DNA of 64,000 nucleotides from Rheinheimera sp. (GCF_030690345.1 NZ_JAUYGV010000006.1:930001-994000); one strand, 5' to 3'; shown: positions 27,368-38,582, counted from the stretch's first letter. Translations and numbers: made by a program. Notes: generated by a model not told the origin, from the sequence alone.

Positions 27368-28903
27368 TCAGAAGCTACATAACAGGTTTTGCGGTAACAG
27401 CGCGTTTAACTGACGCTGGCGCAGTAAGTTGGCGCTTTGTTCAATATCCGGCGCAAAGTAGCGGTCTTCACCGTAAAAACTTACCTGTTCGCGCAGGTAG
27501 TGTTTGGCTTGCTCGATAGCCGGGGTCGATTTTAGCGGAGCGCGAAAATCCAGGCCCTGGGCTGCAGCCAGATATTCTACTGCTAATACGCCAACGGTAT
27601 TTTCCGCCATATCAGCTAAACGCCGTGCCGCAAAGGTGGCCATGGACACATGGTCTTCCTGGTTAGCCGAAGTTGGCAGGCTGTCTACCGAAGCGGGATG
27701 CGCCAGGCTTTTGTTTTCCGAGGCCAGCGCCGCTGCGGTTACCTGGGCAATCATAAAGCCGCTGTTTACGCCACCGTTGGGTACTAAGAACGCCGGTAAC
27801 TTACTTAACGTCGCGTCAATTAACAGCGCCATGCGCCGCTCAGATATAGCGCCGATTTCGGCAATCGCCAGCGCCAGGTTATCTGCCGCCATCGCCACCG
27901 GTTCGGCATGAAAGTTACCGCCGGACAAAATGTCGTTGTCATCGGCAAACACCAGCGGGTTGTCGGTAACACCGTTAGCTTCCACAGCCAATACTTCTGC
28001 CGCCTGGCGGATCTGCGTTAAACAGGCGCCCATTACCTGCGGTTGGCAGCGCAGGCTGTAGGGGTCCTGTACTTTCTCGCAGTTATGATGCGCTTCGCCG
28101 ATTTCTGAGGTAGTGCCCAGCAGGTGGCGGTATATAGCGGCGGCATCGATTTGACCACGCTGGCCACGGGCCTGGTGAATGCGGTCGTCAAACGGTGAGC
28201 GGCTACCCATGGCAGCTTCTACGCTCATGGCACCAATTACTGTGCCTGCGGCAAATAAGTCTTCTGCTTTAAATAAGCCTTCCAGTGCCAGCGCGGTAGA
28301 TGCCTGGGTACCGTTAAGCAGCGCTAAGCCTTCTTTGGCTGCTAAGGTTACCGGCTCAAGACCGGCAAAACCCAGGCCTTCACGTGCATCATAAATTTGG
28401 CCTTTATAGCTGACTTCGCCTTCGCCAATCAGCGGCAACACCATATGTGACAGCGGCGCTAAATCGCCGGATGCACCTACGGAGCCTTTTTTCGGAATGC
28501 AGGGGTAAACTTCGGCGTTCACCAGTTTAATCAGCGCTTCAATCACCGACAGGCGAATACCGGAAAAGCCGCGGGCGAGGGAGTTAATTTTCAGCACCAT
28601 TAATAGGCGGACTGTGCTGTCATCCATAATGTCGCCAAAGCCGGCAGCATGGGATAACACGATAGAGCGTTGCAGTAATTCCAACTCTTCGTTTTTGATC
28701 CGCGTATTGGCCAGCAAGCCAAAACCGGTATTAATGCCATACACCACACGGTTTTGTTTAATAATATCGGCGACACAAGCAGCGGATTTTTCAATACCGG
28801 CTATGGCAGAGTTGTCGAGGCTCAGTTCAACCGGACCTTGCTGTACCTGGCGTAATTGCGCCAGTGTCAGGGTGCCCGGCACTAAATTCAGTTTAAAACT
28901 CAT
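27368..28903 (-). CDS. hutH: Histidine ammonia-lyase
   Basis: 511 aa. First step of histidine degradation: histidine to urocanate plus ammonia. The Ala-Ser-Gly triad that forms the MIO cofactor is present (A144-S145-G146 in [15 protein letters not shown]), with YGINTGFG near the N-terminus and QEDHVSM later. It follows hutU by 4 bp in the hutC-hutU-hutH operon. Confidence 0.98.
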   Translation of the reverse strand: MSFKLNLVPGTLTLAQLRQVQQGPVELSLDNSAIAGIEKSAACVADIIKQNRVVYGINTGFGLLANTRIKNEELELLQRSIVLSHAAGFGDIMDDSTVRLLMVLKINSLARGFSGIRLSVIEALIKLVNAEVYPCIPKKGSVGASGDLAPLSHMVLPLIGEGEVSYKGQIYDAREGLGFAGLEPVTLAAKEGLALLNGTQASTALALEGLFKAEDLFAAGTVIGAMSVEAAMGSRSPFDDRIHQARGQRGQIDAAAIYRHLLGTTSEIGEAHHNCEKVQDPYSLRCQPQVMGACLTQIRQAAEVLAVEANGVTDNPLVFADDNDILSGGNFHAEPVAMAADNLALAIAEIGAISERRMALLIDATLSKLPAFLVPNGGVNSGFMIAQVTAAALASENKSLAHPASVDSLPTSANQEDHVSMATFAARRLADMAENTVGVLAVEYLAAAQGLDFRAPLKSTPAIEQAKHYLREQVSFYGEDRYFAPDIEQSANLLRQRQLNALLPQNLLCSF

Positions 28904-28907
28904 GTTG

Positions 28908-30581
28908 TTACTCCGTTACCATTGGCAGGTCTAAACCCTGTTCAGTCGCACAATTAACCGCAATATCATAACCGGCATCAGCATGGCGCATAACGCCGGT
29001 GCCGGGGTCGTTCCATAATACGCGGCCAAGACGCGCGGCTGCTGCGTCGGTGCCATCGGCCACTATTACCACGCCGCTGTGCTGGCTGTAGCCCATACCT
29101 ACGCCACCACCATGATGCAGTGATACCCAGGTAGCGCCACCGGCAGTATTAAGCAGGGCATTTAGCAACGGCCAGTCTGATACGGCGTCAGAGCCATCGA
29201 GCATGGCTTCGGTTTCGCGGTTCGGGCTGGCAACCGAGCCGGAGTCCAGATGATCGCGCCCAATCACGACCGGTGCGCTCAGCTCGCCGTTTTTTACCAT
29301 CTCGTTAAAAGCCAGTGCGATGCGGGCACGGTCTTTTAAACCAATCCAGCAAATGCGTGCCGGTAAGCCCTGAAACTGAATGCGCTCACGCGCCATATCC
29401 AGCCAGTTATGCAGGTGCGGGTTATCCGGAATCAGCTCTTTAACTTTGGCATCGGTTTTATAAATATCTTCGGCATTGCCCGACAAAGCGACCCAGCGAA
29501 ACGGCCCTATGCCTTCGCAAAACAGCGGCCGGATATAAGCTGGCACGAAGCCCGGGAAATCAAAGGCATTGGCCACGCCTTCGTCTTTGGCCATCTGGCG
29601 GATATTGTTGCCGTAATCGGTGGCGACAGCGCCACGTTGCTGCATAGTTAAGATTGCCTGCACCTGTAATGCCATCGACTGTTTGGCGGCTTTAACCACA
29701 CCTGCTTCGTTGGTTTTACGTTGCTCAGCAGCCTGTTCCATGCTCCAGCCTTGTGGCAGGTAGCCATTTAACGGGTCGTGGGCGGAGGTTTGGTCGGTCA
29801 CTACATCCGGTGTAATGCCGCGAGCGACTAATTCAGCAAACACATCTGCCGCATTGGCCAGCAAGCCAATTGACGTTGGTTTGCCTTCTGCTTTAGCTGC
29901 TGCCAGCATCGCCAGAGCTTCATCCAGTGAACGGGCCTTTTTGTCCAGATAACGGGTTTTTAAGCGGAAATCGATCCGGCTTTCATCTACTTCACAGGCC
30001 AGCATATGAAAACCGGCCATAGTCGCCGCCAATGGCTGGGCGCCGCCCATGCCACCCAAGCCACCGGTTAACACCCATTTGCCGGCTGCCTGGCCATCAA
30101 AGTGTTGTTTGGCAATAGCGACAAAGGTTTCATAGGTGCCCTGCACTATGCCCTGGGTGCCGATGTAGATCCACGAACCGGCTGTCATCTGGCCATACAT
30201 CATCAGGCCTTTGCGATCCAGTTCGTTGAAGTGTTGCCAGTTGGCCCAGGCCGGCACCAGGTTAGAGTTAGCAATCAATACCCGCGGCGCGTCGGGATGG
30301 GTCGGGAATACGCCAACCGGCTTACCGCTTTGTACCAACAGCGTTTGGTTATCTTCCAGCCGGTTTAACACTTCAACTATTTTGTCATAGCACTGCCAGT
30401 TGCGTGCCGCACGGCCAATACCGCCGTATACCACTAAGGCTTGCGGGTGCTCGGCCACTTCCGGGTCGAGGTTATTCATTAACATGCGTTTGGCGGCTTC
30501 GGTCTGCCAGCTTTTAGCGGTGATCTTGCTGCCGCGATCAGCGCGGATCACCCGGCTGTTATCAATACGTGGGTCTGTCAT
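28908..30581 (-). CDS. hutU: Urocanate hydratase
   Basis: 557 aa, full family length. Second step: urocanate to imidazolonepropionate, with NAD+ as a catalytic electrophile. Conserved segments include [45 protein letters not shown] and the [13 protein letters not shown] motif near the C-terminus. Its ATG shares one base with the hutC stop (TGATG). Confidence 0.98.
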   Translation of the reverse strand: MTDPRIDNSRVIRADRGSKITAKSWQTEAAKRMLMNNLDPEVAEHPQALVVYGGIGRAARNWQCYDKIVEVLNRLEDNQTLLVQSGKPVGVFPTHPDAPRVLIANSNLVPAWANWQHFNELDRKGLMMYGQMTAGSWIYIGTQGIVQGTYETFVAIAKQHFDGQAAGKWVLTGGLGGMGGAQPLAATMAGFHMLACEVDESRIDFRLKTRYLDKKARSLDEALAMLAAAKAEGKPTSIGLLANAADVFAELVARGITPDVVTDQTSAHDPLNGYLPQGWSMEQAAEQRKTNEAGVVKAAKQSMALQVQAILTMQQRGAVATDYGNNIRQMAKDEGVANAFDFPGFVPAYIRPLFCEGIGPFRWVALSGNAEDIYKTDAKVKELIPDNPHLHNWLDMARERIQFQGLPARICWIGLKDRARIALAFNEMVKNGELSAPVVIGRDHLDSGSVASPNRETEAMLDGSDAVSDWPLLNALLNTAGGATWVSLHHGGGVGMGYSQHSGVVIVADGTDAAAARLGRVLWNDPGTGVMRHADAGYDIAVNCATEQGLDLPMVTE

Positions 30582-31309
30582 CAGATAGTCTCTCTGCTGC
30601 TGGGTAAGGAAAAGTTCAGATGGCCGCCTAAACGGTAGCGGCTACCCGGTGAAGTTAAATACGCCAGGCTGACCGCGCCTTCACGGCTAAAGGTGCGGCG
30701 GGTCAAACGCAGGCAGGGTTCGGCTTTTTTCAGCACTAAATGCTTACAGGTAAAATCGTCCGGCCAAATGGCCTCAACTGTGTGTTCGGCTTCAGTCAGC
30801 GGTGCAATAAAGCTTAAATACTGGTGTGGTGTTTGCTGGTTAAAGTCTTGTTTTACGTAGTCCGGCACCAGTTGCGGGCTTACGTAACGCGCCTCCAACT
30901 GCAGTGGCTGGTTGTTCTCTAAATGCACTATCAGGGAAAAATACACCGGCTCATTGCGCTTTAATCCCAGCGCGGCGGCAATAATGGTCGGGCAGGGCAG
31001 TTCGGTCAGCTGCAATAAACGTGCACTGTAGGCATGGCCACGGCTGTTTATCTCGTCAGCAATATTGCGGATCTCCAGTAACGATGACTGCGATTTAAGC
31101 GCCGCAACAAAGCTACCAACGCCCTGGGTGCGATACAAAATGCCTTGTTCGGTCAGCTCCTGCAGTGCGCGCCGTGCCGTCATCCGGCTGACACTAAACT
31201 GTGCCGCCAACTCATTTTCCGATGGCACACGGCTGTGCTCCGGCCAGGCGGCAATTTCTATCTGGCTGAGCATGTACTCTTTAATTTCGGCAAATTTGGC
31301 AACCGCCAT
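30581..31309 (-). CDS. hutC: Histidine utilization repressor HutC (GntR family)
   Basis: 242 aa. An N-terminal winged helix ([42 protein letters not shown]) joins a UTRA ligand domain (about 90-235), the HutC subfamily layout. It normally represses hut genes until urocanate binds. It is the first gene of hutC-hutU-hutH and divergent from hutI, with a matching operator in between. Confidence 0.95.
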   Translation of the reverse strand: MAVAKFAEIKEYMLSQIEIAAWPEHSRVPSENELAAQFSVSRMTARRALQELTEQGILYRTQGVGSFVAALKSQSSLLEIRNIADEINSRGHAYSARLLQLTELPCPTIIAAALGLKRNEPVYFSLIVHLENNQPLQLEARYVSPQLVPDYVKQDFNQQTPHQYLSFIAPLTEAEHTVEAIWPDDFTCKHLVLKKAEPCLRLTRRTFSREGAVSLAYLTSPGSRYRLGGHLNFSLPSSRETI

Positions 31310-31351
31310 AACACCTCCGCTTATGCTGCATTAAAAAATAAGCTAATTTGG

Positions 31352-31363
31352 TTGTATATACAA
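31352..31363. promoter_or_regulatory. HutC-type operator overlapping the hutI promoter
   Basis: TTGTATATACAA is a perfect 12-bp palindrome like known HutC/GntR operators. Its left half (TTGTAT) can act as the -35 of hutI, 16 bases before TAAAAT (31374-31379), so bound repressor would block hutI and probably hutCUH. Confidence 0.72.
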
Positions 31364-31408
31364 GTTGTTGGTGTAAAATTATTTTAAAACCACTTACAGG
31401 ATGCCCTT

Positions 31409-32635
31409 ATGCAGCAGTTTGATGCTATCTGGATTAACGCCAATATCGCCACCATGACTGACAACGGCGGCGCCTATGGCAGCATAGAAAACGGTGTCCT
31501 GGCCGTTAAAGATGGTGTAATTGCTTTTGTCGGCAGTAAAGCGGATTTGCCGCCATTTGATGCCCTGGCTACCCCGCTGTATGACGCCAAAGGCCAGTGG
31601 CTGCTGCCGGGTTTTATTGATTGCCATACGCATTTGGTATACGCCGGTAACCGCGCCAATGAGTTTGAAATGCGCTTAAACGGCGCCAGTTATCAGGATA
31701 TTGCTGCAGCCGGCGGTGGTATTAAAGCTACGGTAGCGGCGACGCGCGCGGCCAGCCACGAAGACTTATTTGTGCTGGCCAAAGACCGGCTTAACACCTT
31801 GCTGGAACAAGGCGTCACCACGGTAGAAATAAAATCCGGTTATGGCCTCGATTTAGCCAGCGAGCAAAAAATCCTTGAAGTCGCCGCTGAGCTGGATAAG
31901 CACCATCCGGCCAGCGTAAAAAAAACCTTTTTAGGCGCCCATGCTTTGCCGGCCGAATTTAGCAATAATGCTGATGGCTATATTGAGGCCGTGTGCCAGA
32001 TGCTGCCGCAGTTGCACGCACTTGGGCTGGTCGACGCCGTGGACGTATTTTGCGAGGGCATAGGTTTTAGCCTTGAACAAACACGCAAGGTGTTTACGGT
32101 GGCGCAAACGTTGGGGTTACCGGTTAAGGCCCATGCCGAGCAATTGTCTAACTTGGGTGGCAGCGCATTAGTGGCAGAGTTTGGCGGTTTGTCGGCTGAT
32201 CACATCGAGTTTTTGGATGAAGCCGGGGTGGCCACCATGGCCAAAGCCGGCAGCGTTGCGGTACTGCTACCGGGCGCATTTTACTTTTTGCGCGAAACTC
32301 AGCTGCCGCCGATTGCACTGCTACGTCAATACGGCGTGCCGATGGCGGTGGCCACCGATTTAAACCCCGGCACCTCGCCGCTGTGCTCCTTACCGTTAAT
32401 GTTGAATATGGCCTGCACGCTGTTTCGTTTAACGCCGGAAGAAGCTTTGCTGGGGGTAACCCGGCATGCTGCCGCCGCACTTGGCTTGTCAGATCGCGGT
32501 ACTCTGGCGGTAGGGCAGCGGGCCGACTTTGGCTGTTATGCCATAAGCCGCCCGGCAGAGTTATGCTACCAATTTGGTGTAAATTCACTTAAACAGCTGA
32601 TTATTAATGGTAAAGAGGTTAGCTACCGCCGTTAA
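31409..32635 (+). CDS. hutI: Imidazolonepropionase
   Basis: 408 aa. Third step of the pathway: hydrolysis of imidazolonepropionate to formiminoglutamate by a metal-dependent amidohydrolase. The metal motif HTH ([15 protein letters not shown]), [25 protein letters not shown] and [11 protein letters not shown] are in order. Its start codon has an AGGATG-type site. The next gene on the strand is an EAL protein 62 bp away. Confidence 0.97.
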   Translation: MQQFDAIWINANIATMTDNGGAYGSIENGVLAVKDGVIAFVGSKADLPPFDALATPLYDAKGQWLLPGFIDCHTHLVYAGNRANEFEMRLNGASYQDIAAAGGGIKATVAATRAASHEDLFVLAKDRLNTLLEQGVTTVEIKSGYGLDLASEQKILEVAAELDKHHPASVKKTFLGAHALPAEFSNNADGYIEAVCQMLPQLHALGLVDAVDVFCEGIGFSLEQTRKVFTVAQTLGLPVKAHAEQLSNLGGSALVAEFGGLSADHIEFLDEAGVATMAKAGSVAVLLPGAFYFLRETQLPPIALLRQYGVPMAVATDLNPGTSPLCSLPLMLNMACTLFRLTPEEALLGVTRHAAAALGLSDRGTLAVGQRADFGCYAISRPAELCYQFGVNSLKQLIINGKEVSYRR

Positions 32636-32697
32636 GCCGCTTTACATCGGGTTATTTTAGATTAAGCTGATAACATAAATTACGCTGGAGTCTCGCT

Positions 32698-34227
32698 GTG
32701 CATTATCGGCTGCTTAGTTTAACCCTGTTCAGTTTTCCGCTGGCTGCACAAACAGAGTCTTCTGCTGTGTCGGTTATCAGCTTGCTCAGTGGCTTGTTAC
32801 TGTTGAGCTTTATTTATCTGTTTAAGCTGAAATTTGATTTACATAAACTGCGGAAAAGCCGCCAGACAAAGAAAGCCGGCCCGTTGGGGTTCTATTCGCT
32901 GCATGACGATATCAGCGGTTTGCCAAATAAATTCTTTCTGCAACAACAGTTGGAACAGCTGTTGCTGCGGGCGCCGGAACAGCAATATTCGTTGCTGCTG
33001 ATTAAAATAAGCCGCTTTGAACACATTAACCAGTTGCTGGGGCACAGTAACAGTAATCTGGTATTGGCGCAGATAGCGCAGCGTATTAATGATCAACTGA
33101 AACCTGCAGAGCAGGCGCTGACCTTTGAGTTTCGCCAGCAAGATCCTATCCGGCTGTGCCATTTAGGCGGGGTAGATTTTGCTGTTTGGCTCGACAGTAG
33201 CGATAAGCCGCACATGGCGGAGTATTTGGCCGACAATCTGGAAAAAAATGTGCCGGAAGCCATGATAGTACATGGTTGTGCAGTGGACTATCGCTTAGTG
33301 TGCGGCATTGCGCACTACCCTGAGCATGGCGGCCAATTAAGCGAACTGCTGGAGCGCGCTTATCTGGCGCAGCAGCATCACAGCGTGCTGCAGGGGAAAA
33401 GCCAGGTATTTACTGCTGACATGCTGCACTACACCAGTGACCGGTTGGCGCTGATGGCCGGATTACGTCAGGCGATCACTGACGGCCAACTAACGTTATA
33501 TGTACAGCCGCAAATTGATATGCAAAGCCGCCAGGTGTTAGCCGGTGAGGTGTATCTGCGCTGGCGTCATCCGACGAAAGGCTTACTGACACCCGATGTG
33601 TTTTTGGCGCTGGCAGAAGAGATGGGCGTGATATATTCGCTAACCCAGTGGGTACTAAATGAAGCCGTTGCTATGATTGCGACGCTGAATAAGGCACAGC
33701 TTGATTGCAAAATTGCGGTTAATATTTCCAGTAAAGATTTGCTGCATGACGAATTAATTGACAGCCTGGAACAGCTGTTCGAAAAATATAAGGTTAAACC
33801 ACAGCAAATGATGCTGGAGCTGAAAGAAAGTGCGCTGGTGGCTAATCCGGAAAAAGCCATGAGTATGATGCAACGTTTGCACCGGCTTGGCGTGGAATTA
33901 GCGTTGGACGATTTTGGCACCGGGTTTTCGTCGCTGGCTTATTTACGGCAACTGCCCATTCAGCATGTAAAGGTAGATTGTTCTTTTATCAACGAGTTGC
34001 ACAAGTCTGATATGCATTCGGCCATTACCGGCGCCATTATAGATATGGCGCGCAACCTCAGCTTAGGGGTTATTGCCGAAGGGGTGGAAGAGGTAGAGGT
34101 AGAGCAAAAACTACTGCGGATGGGCTGTAGCCGTGGCCAGGGCTTTTTGTATTCGCGCCCCTTTGAGTTAAGCGGCTTTGCTGTCTGGCTAAAACAGTGG
34201 CAACAAAATGAAACTACAACGCCGTAG
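32698..34227 (+). CDS. GGDEF/EAL protein with altered motifs
   Basis: 509 aa. GTG start with CTGGAG upstream. A signal peptide (MHYRLLSLTLFSFPLAAQ) and one membrane segment (about 25-43) precede GGDEF and EAL domains. The GGDEF site reads GGVDF, so cyclase activity is unlikely. The EAL signature reads EVY (AGEVYLRWRHP), but the catalytic Glu is kept, as are LELKES, LDDFGTGFSSLAYL, KVDCSFI, IAEGVE and QGFLYSRP, so phosphodiesterase activity is possible. It is inserted between hutI and hutG and overlaps the 3' end of hutG by 14 bp tail to tail. Confidence 0.88.
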   Translation: MHYRLLSLTLFSFPLAAQTESSAVSVISLLSGLLLLSFIYLFKLKFDLHKLRKSRQTKKAGPLGFYSLHDDISGLPNKFFLQQQLEQLLLRAPEQQYSLLLIKISRFEHINQLLGHSNSNLVLAQIAQRINDQLKPAEQALTFEFRQQDPIRLCHLGGVDFAVWLDSSDKPHMAEYLADNLEKNVPEAMIVHGCAVDYRLVCGIAHYPEHGGQLSELLERAYLAQQHHSVLQGKSQVFTADMLHYTSDRLALMAGLRQAITDGQLTLYVQPQIDMQSRQVLAGEVYLRWRHPTKGLLTPDVFLALAEEMGVIYSLTQWVLNEAVAMIATLNKAQLDCKIAVNISSKDLLHDELIDSLEQLFEKYKVKPQQMMLELKESALVANPEKAMSMMQRLHRLGVELALDDFGTGFSSLAYLRQLPIQHVKVDCSFINELHKSDMHSAITGAIIDMARNLSLGVIAEGVEEVEVEQKLLRMGCSRGQGFLYSRPFELSGFAVWLKQWQQNETTTP

Positions 34228-35254
34228 CCTGATCCTGCTTGCCTTGCACAAAGGCATAAACCAGCGCGGCTAATACCTGGCCGGCTTCATTGCTACCGGC
34301 AGCCAAACCCGCCGGGTGCTGTGCCGGTGCGGCTTCGGCCAAATGCAGATAGCGGCTGCGCGGTAACTTCGCTAACTGATAAACAAACTGCTCAGCTGCT
34401 TGCACGCTGACACCGCAATTGGTAAAAGCACTGACCGGCATCAGGCTGATACTGTCGGTATCCAGTTCAATACCAATATCGCCCTGGCCTTGCACCACAA
34501 AGTCGATGCACTGCTCTAACGCTTGTTGATAACTTAGCTCCTGCCGCACAAAAATACGCTGATAGCTGCAATATTCTGCACCGGCTTGTTGCAGCTGAGC
34601 CAGGGTGGCAGCCGAATTTTTTAATTCATGTAAGCCCAGCACAAAATAATGCTGCAGGTAGCCGGCGTGCTGTGCATAGCTAAAACCATTACCGCTGTGG
34701 CGGCCTTCTAACGGGCGAAAATCGGAATGAGGGTCCAGGTTGGCACTATTGGCGCTGTGGCCGCTTACTGTTGCCAGGGCTTTAAGCAGCGGGTAGCTGT
34801 TATTGTGGCCACCGCCTATTACCACCGGCAATAAACCAGCGGCAAAAATGGCCTCTGCCACCGCGCTAACGCGGCTGTCTAAAGTCTCAACCAGTTGCCT
34901 GAGCTGGTGCACATCAGCGTTTTGCGCGCTTTGCTGCAGATCGTCACACAGGATATTGCCGAGCAACAGCATGTCCGCGGCGCGGATAAAACTATTGCTT
35001 TGCAGGTTGAGGAATTTCGTTAAGAACGCCTGCCAAGCGGCATCAGCACCGGGTTGGCCCAAATTGGCTCTGGGGCCGATATCTTCCGGTATGCCCAGTA
35101 ATACAAAACGGCAACCGGCGGCTTTGGCCTGCGCCAACTGCTCCGCTAAATTAAGCTGTGGTTGTGCCAGCTGTATGGCTTCGCCAAGCCGGGTTTCGCC
35201 GCTACGGTTGCTGCAGTAGCGGCTAAGTTGCTGTTGATTAATCAGGTTTAGCAT
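34214..35254 (-). CDS. hutG: Formimidoylglutamase (arginase family)
   Basis: 346 aa. Arginase/ureohydrolase fold that splits formiminoglutamate to glutamate and formamide, the last hut step. Metal-ligand motifs: GGGHNNSY (about residue 145), NLDPHSDFRP and IELDTDSIS. The usual DAHFD-type box reads DPHSD, which keeps the ligands. The pathway context supports hutG over other ureohydrolases. It is separated from hutI by an EAL gene and probably shares a transcript with rraA, 14 bp upstream. Confidence 0.88.
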   Translation of the reverse strand: MLNLINQQQLSRYCSNRSGETRLGEAIQLAQPQLNLAEQLAQAKAAGCRFVLLGIPEDIGPRANLGQPGADAAWQAFLTKFLNLQSNSFIRAADMLLLGNILCDDLQQSAQNADVHQLRQLVETLDSRVSAVAEAIFAAGLLPVVIGGGHNNSYPLLKALATVSGHSANSANLDPHSDFRPLEGRHSGNGFSYAQHAGYLQHYFVLGLHELKNSAATLAQLQQAGAEYCSYQRIFVRQELSYQQALEQCIDFVVQGQGDIGIELDTDSISLMPVSAFTNCGVSVQAAEQFVYQLAKLPRSRYLHLAEAAPAQHPAGLAAGSNEAGQVLAALVYAFVQGKQDQATAL

Positions 35255-35268
35255 AACAAGGTTGCAGC

Positions 35269-35754
35269 TTATTCGATATCCAGCGCATCCGGCGACATAA
35301 TAATACCGGTGCTGTCGGCATACAGGTGGTCGCCTGGTAAAAAGGTTACACCGGCAAAGTTTACCGGTACTTCGGTTTCGCCAAAGCCCTTATCGTCGGC
35401 GCCAACCGGAATAGCATTAACGGCGTGGATACCAATATCGAAGTCTTCCAACAGATCCAGGTCCCGCACGCTGCCATAGCAGACAATGCCTTCCCAGCCG
35501 TTAGCGGCAGCAACAGAGGCTAACTCGGCATCAATAATGGCACGGCGCGCCGAGCCGCCGGCGTCAATCAGCAGAACCTTGCCAACGCCCGGGTCCGCTA
35601 ACATTTGTCTTACTAAACCGTTATCTTCAAAGCATTTAACGGTGTGGATCTGGCCGCCAAAAGAGCGGCGGCCACCGTAGCTGGCAAACAGCGGTTCAAC
35701 CACATCGACTAAATCGGCGTATAGATCACATAATTCAGATGTGTTGTATTCCAT
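35269..35754 (-). CDS. rraA: Regulator of RNase E activity A
   Basis: 161 aa from the ATG at 35754 ([12 protein letters not shown]), the same length as E. coli RraA, with GGAG upstream; an 11-codon longer frame is not needed. RraA trimers bind RNase E and the degradosome and slow mRNA decay. Conserved pieces: [36 protein letters not shown], and YGSVRDLD. The family also includes aldolases, but this sequence looks like the true regulator. It lies 14 bp before hutG. Confidence 0.92.
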   Translation of the reverse strand: MEYNTSELCDLYADLVDVVEPLFASYGGRRSFGGQIHTVKCFEDNGLVRQMLADPGVGKVLLIDAGGSARRAIIDAELASVAAANGWEGIVCYGSVRDLDLLEDFDIGIHAVNAIPVGADDKGFGETEVPVNFAGVTFLPGDHLYADSTGIIMSPDALDIE

Positions 35755-35920
35755 GGTGCGCTCCGGCAGTGTAGGGATCTGCCTCACAGTATAGCGCTGA
35801 CCTGCCTAAGCTCAAACTATTATTATTATTGGCTTTTCATACATTTCTGTTGGTGAGCTTATTGTCGCTGCAACAGATTATTTGCTAAGGTGTTCATCTG
35901 ATACTCAACAGGTAACTGCT

Positions 35921-37918
35921 GTGGCGCCTGAATTATTTGCCAGAATGGCTATTTACATCACCCAACTGGGGGTGGCATTGCTTCTTAGCTATTTGTTGTG
36001 GAATTTCAGCCGTATATATCAACAAGCCTATATCAGATCCTGGTTTCTGGCGTTGCTGGCTTTTGCTGTCTACCAGCTTGGCGCGATAATACATGGTGCA
36101 GGTAACAGCAATGCGTTGTTCGACGCACTACTTTACTTCGTTGTTATCTGCAGCAGCTATGTGTTTGCGGTGTTTTTGTTGCGCGGCATGTTGCAGACCC
36201 GTGACAGCAGCAAGCAGGTGTTGTCGCAGCTGTCCGGAGCACAGCTATTACTGATAATAAGTAGCCTGGCTTTGCTTTGTGTGTTGCCTTTTGCCCTGAC
36301 CGATACGCTGAGCGATTGGCAACTGTATTTTCGTGTATCCATCCGCTTGCTGTTGATGGGTATAATCATACTCAGTGCAGCCGTGGGCTTGTTGCCACGT
36401 ATCGAGCATTCTTTAGGGCAAAAGCTGGCAGTGGCAAGCATGACACTATGGGGTCTGCTGTATATCAGTTTTGCCTTGTGGCAACTGTTTGCAGAACAGA
36501 ACGTGCCGGCTTTGACATGGGTTTTGGTGTACAAATGCACAGAACTGTTTTTGCTATGTTGCTTAGGGCTGGCGTTGCTTATCTGGTTGCAGGAACATGA
36601 GCGTAATACCAATTTGCAACTTACCGAAAAGACCCGCTACCTGAACCATTACGACCAGTTAACCGGTGCGCTGAACCGTGATGCTTTATTAGTAAGGCTG
36701 GAAGAGGCTTTAGCCCAACAACCCGCCCCGATCTATTTGTTGATGCTGGGGCTGGACAAATTTAAAACCGTTAATGAATCTGTTGGTTTAAAGCAAGGTG
36801 ATTTAATACTGCGCCAGCTTAACCTGCGTTTTGACAACAGTATTTTAAAACCAGCTCTGATTGCACGCACCGGTGGTGATATTTTTGCCCTGGTGCTCAA
36901 CGATATCAGCAATGACATTCAGTTGCAGTTCGCGCTGCGTCATTTACAGCAACTGGTTGAAAAACCTTTTATGCTGGAAAACGGGCAGCTGAAACTGAGT
37001 TGTACTATTGGTCTGGCCTGCTCACCGCAAGATGGCAAGACTGCAGACAGTTTGCTGCAAAAAGCCAATATTGCTTTTCATCAGGCCAAACGTATACAGC
37101 AAAAGTGTTTGGCGTATCAAACCGGTATGGAAGATGAATCAGCGCGTTTAATCAGTTGGGAAAGTGAGCTGCTGGCCGGCATGCAGAACGATGAATTTGT
37201 GCTGTATTTTCAGCCGCAGCTGAATGTTCGTGACAACAAATTGGATGCATTCGAGGTGCTGGTGCGTTGGCAGCACCCCGGTCGCGGCTTTTTAATGCCG
37301 GGCCAGTTTTTACCTTTTGTCGAGCAACTGGGGTTAAGCCGGCAACTGGATTTTTGGATCCTGCACAAAGCCGTGGCGACACTGAGCCGCTGGAAGCAGC
37401 AGCAGTTACAGATCCCTTTTGCAGTGAATATGTCATCGTTACATTTTCAGCAAGATGGCTTAAAACAAAAAATCCGCCAGTTGTTGCAGCAATATCAGGT
37501 ATCACCGGAGCTGCTGGAACTGGAGATCACCGAAAATACTGCCATGCATGATATGGAAAAAGGCTCGAATCACGTGATGGAGCTGCAGCAAATGGGCATT
37601 CGGGTATCCATTGACGATTTTGGTACCGGCTATTCTTCGTTGGCATATTTGCGCCGTATGCCGATAGACAAGATTAAAATTGACCGCAGTTTTGTTATGG
37701 ATATGGCCGGCAATGATTCTGACATGATGATCGTTAAAACCATGATTAAACTGGCGCATGGCTTGGGCAAGCGTATTTTAGCAGAAGGTGTGGAGACTGC
37801 TGTGCAGTTACAGTTGTTGAAAAATATGTCGTGTGATGCCGTGCAGGGCTACTATATTGCCAAGCCGTTATCTGAGGCCGATGCGTTGGCGTTTTACCAG
37901 CGTCAATTGTCATTGTAG
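35921..37918 (+). CDS. Multi-pass membrane GGDEF/EAL protein
   Basis: About 665 aa from GTG 35921, preceded by AGGTAA; a TTG at 35882 and an ATG at 35945 are alternatives. Roughly seven membrane segments fill residues 5-225, then come GGDEF (about 235-395) and EAL (about 410-660) domains. The GGDEF site is altered to GGDIF. The EAL signature is EVL (FEVLVRWQHP), but LEITEN, IDDFGTGYSSLAYL, KIDRSFV, LAEGVET and QGYYIAKP are intact, so an active phosphodiesterase is likely. The membrane domain resembles sensor modules of unknown ligand. Confidence 0.88.
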   Translation: MAPELFARMAIYITQLGVALLLSYLLWNFSRIYQQAYIRSWFLALLAFAVYQLGAIIHGAGNSNALFDALLYFVVICSSYVFAVFLLRGMLQTRDSSKQVLSQLSGAQLLLIISSLALLCVLPFALTDTLSDWQLYFRVSIRLLLMGIIILSAAVGLLPRIEHSLGQKLAVASMTLWGLLYISFALWQLFAEQNVPALTWVLVYKCTELFLLCCLGLALLIWLQEHERNTNLQLTEKTRYLNHYDQLTGALNRDALLVRLEEALAQQPAPIYLLMLGLDKFKTVNESVGLKQGDLILRQLNLRFDNSILKPALIARTGGDIFALVLNDISNDIQLQFALRHLQQLVEKPFMLENGQLKLSCTIGLACSPQDGKTADSLLQKANIAFHQAKRIQQKCLAYQTGMEDESARLISWESELLAGMQNDEFVLYFQPQLNVRDNKLDAFEVLVRWQHPGRGFLMPGQFLPFVEQLGLSRQLDFWILHKAVATLSRWKQQQLQIPFAVNMSSLHFQQDGLKQKIRQLLQQYQVSPELLELEITENTAMHDMEKGSNHVMELQQMGIRVSIDDFGTGYSSLAYLRRMPIDKIKIDRSFVMDMAGNDSDMMIVKTMIKLAHGLGKRILAEGVETAVQLQLLKNMSCDAVQGYYIAKPLSEADALAFYQRQLSL

Positions 37919-37973
37919 CGTCACAAAGCGGGGTTACGCTGTGTTGAGTCAGAGCAGATGACGAGGCACAACC

Positions 37974-38498
37974 ATGCTACTGAAACGTCTGGAACAATGG
38001 GACCACAGCTTTTTTTGCCGGCTGTTCAGCCGTAGTACGTCGCGGCAGATGTTTATCAGCAGTTATTGGTTATCAAAAACTGCTGACGGCCCGCTCTATT
38101 TGGTGCTGGCCGTGCTGTTGGTCTGCTTTGAGGTGCTGGCTGCCGCCGATTTCACTTTGCTGCTGCTGGCTGCTTTCGCCGTGGAATTACCGCTGTATCT
38201 GATGCTGAAAAACAGCATCAAACGGGCACGGCCGGCAGATACGCTTACCGCTTTTATTTGTGCGCATATTACCCCGTCGGACCGCTTTAGTTTACCCTCC
38301 GGCCATACGGCTGGCGCCTTTGTCGTTGCTACCGCTGTTGCGTTGTACTTTCCGCTGTTTTTCCCTTTGGCGTTGTGTTGGGCAGTTTGCATTGGCATGT
38401 CACGCATAATGTTGGGGGTACATTTCCCGCTCGATGTCATAGCTGGTGCGGCATTGGGGACGGCTAGTTGCCTGGTTGCCTATTCCTTGTTCAACTAA
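37974..38498 (+). CDS. PAP2-family phosphatase
   Basis: 174 aa with several membrane segments and the three PAP2 motifs in order: KNSIKRARP, PSGHTAG, and SRIMLGVHFPLD. These enzymes dephosphorylate lipid phosphates such as phosphatidylglycerophosphate or undecaprenyl pyrophosphate on the outer face of the inner membrane. The substrate cannot be assigned here. An AGGCAC-type site precedes the ATG. Confidence 0.9.
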   Translation: MLLKRLEQWDHSFFCRLFSRSTSRQMFISSYWLSKTADGPLYLVLAVLLVCFEVLAAADFTLLLLAAFAVELPLYLMLKNSIKRARPADTLTAFICAHITPSDRFSLPSGHTAGAFVVATAVALYFPLFFPLALCWAVCIGMSRIMLGVHFPLDVIAGAALGTASCLVAYSLFN

Positions 38499-38582
38499 AC
38501 GTTTATCCGTGAAAAACAGCAGCTTTTTTCTCATGCCGGGCTATTCTCAAAGAAACTGTTAACAATTACCGGTGGTAGAAAA

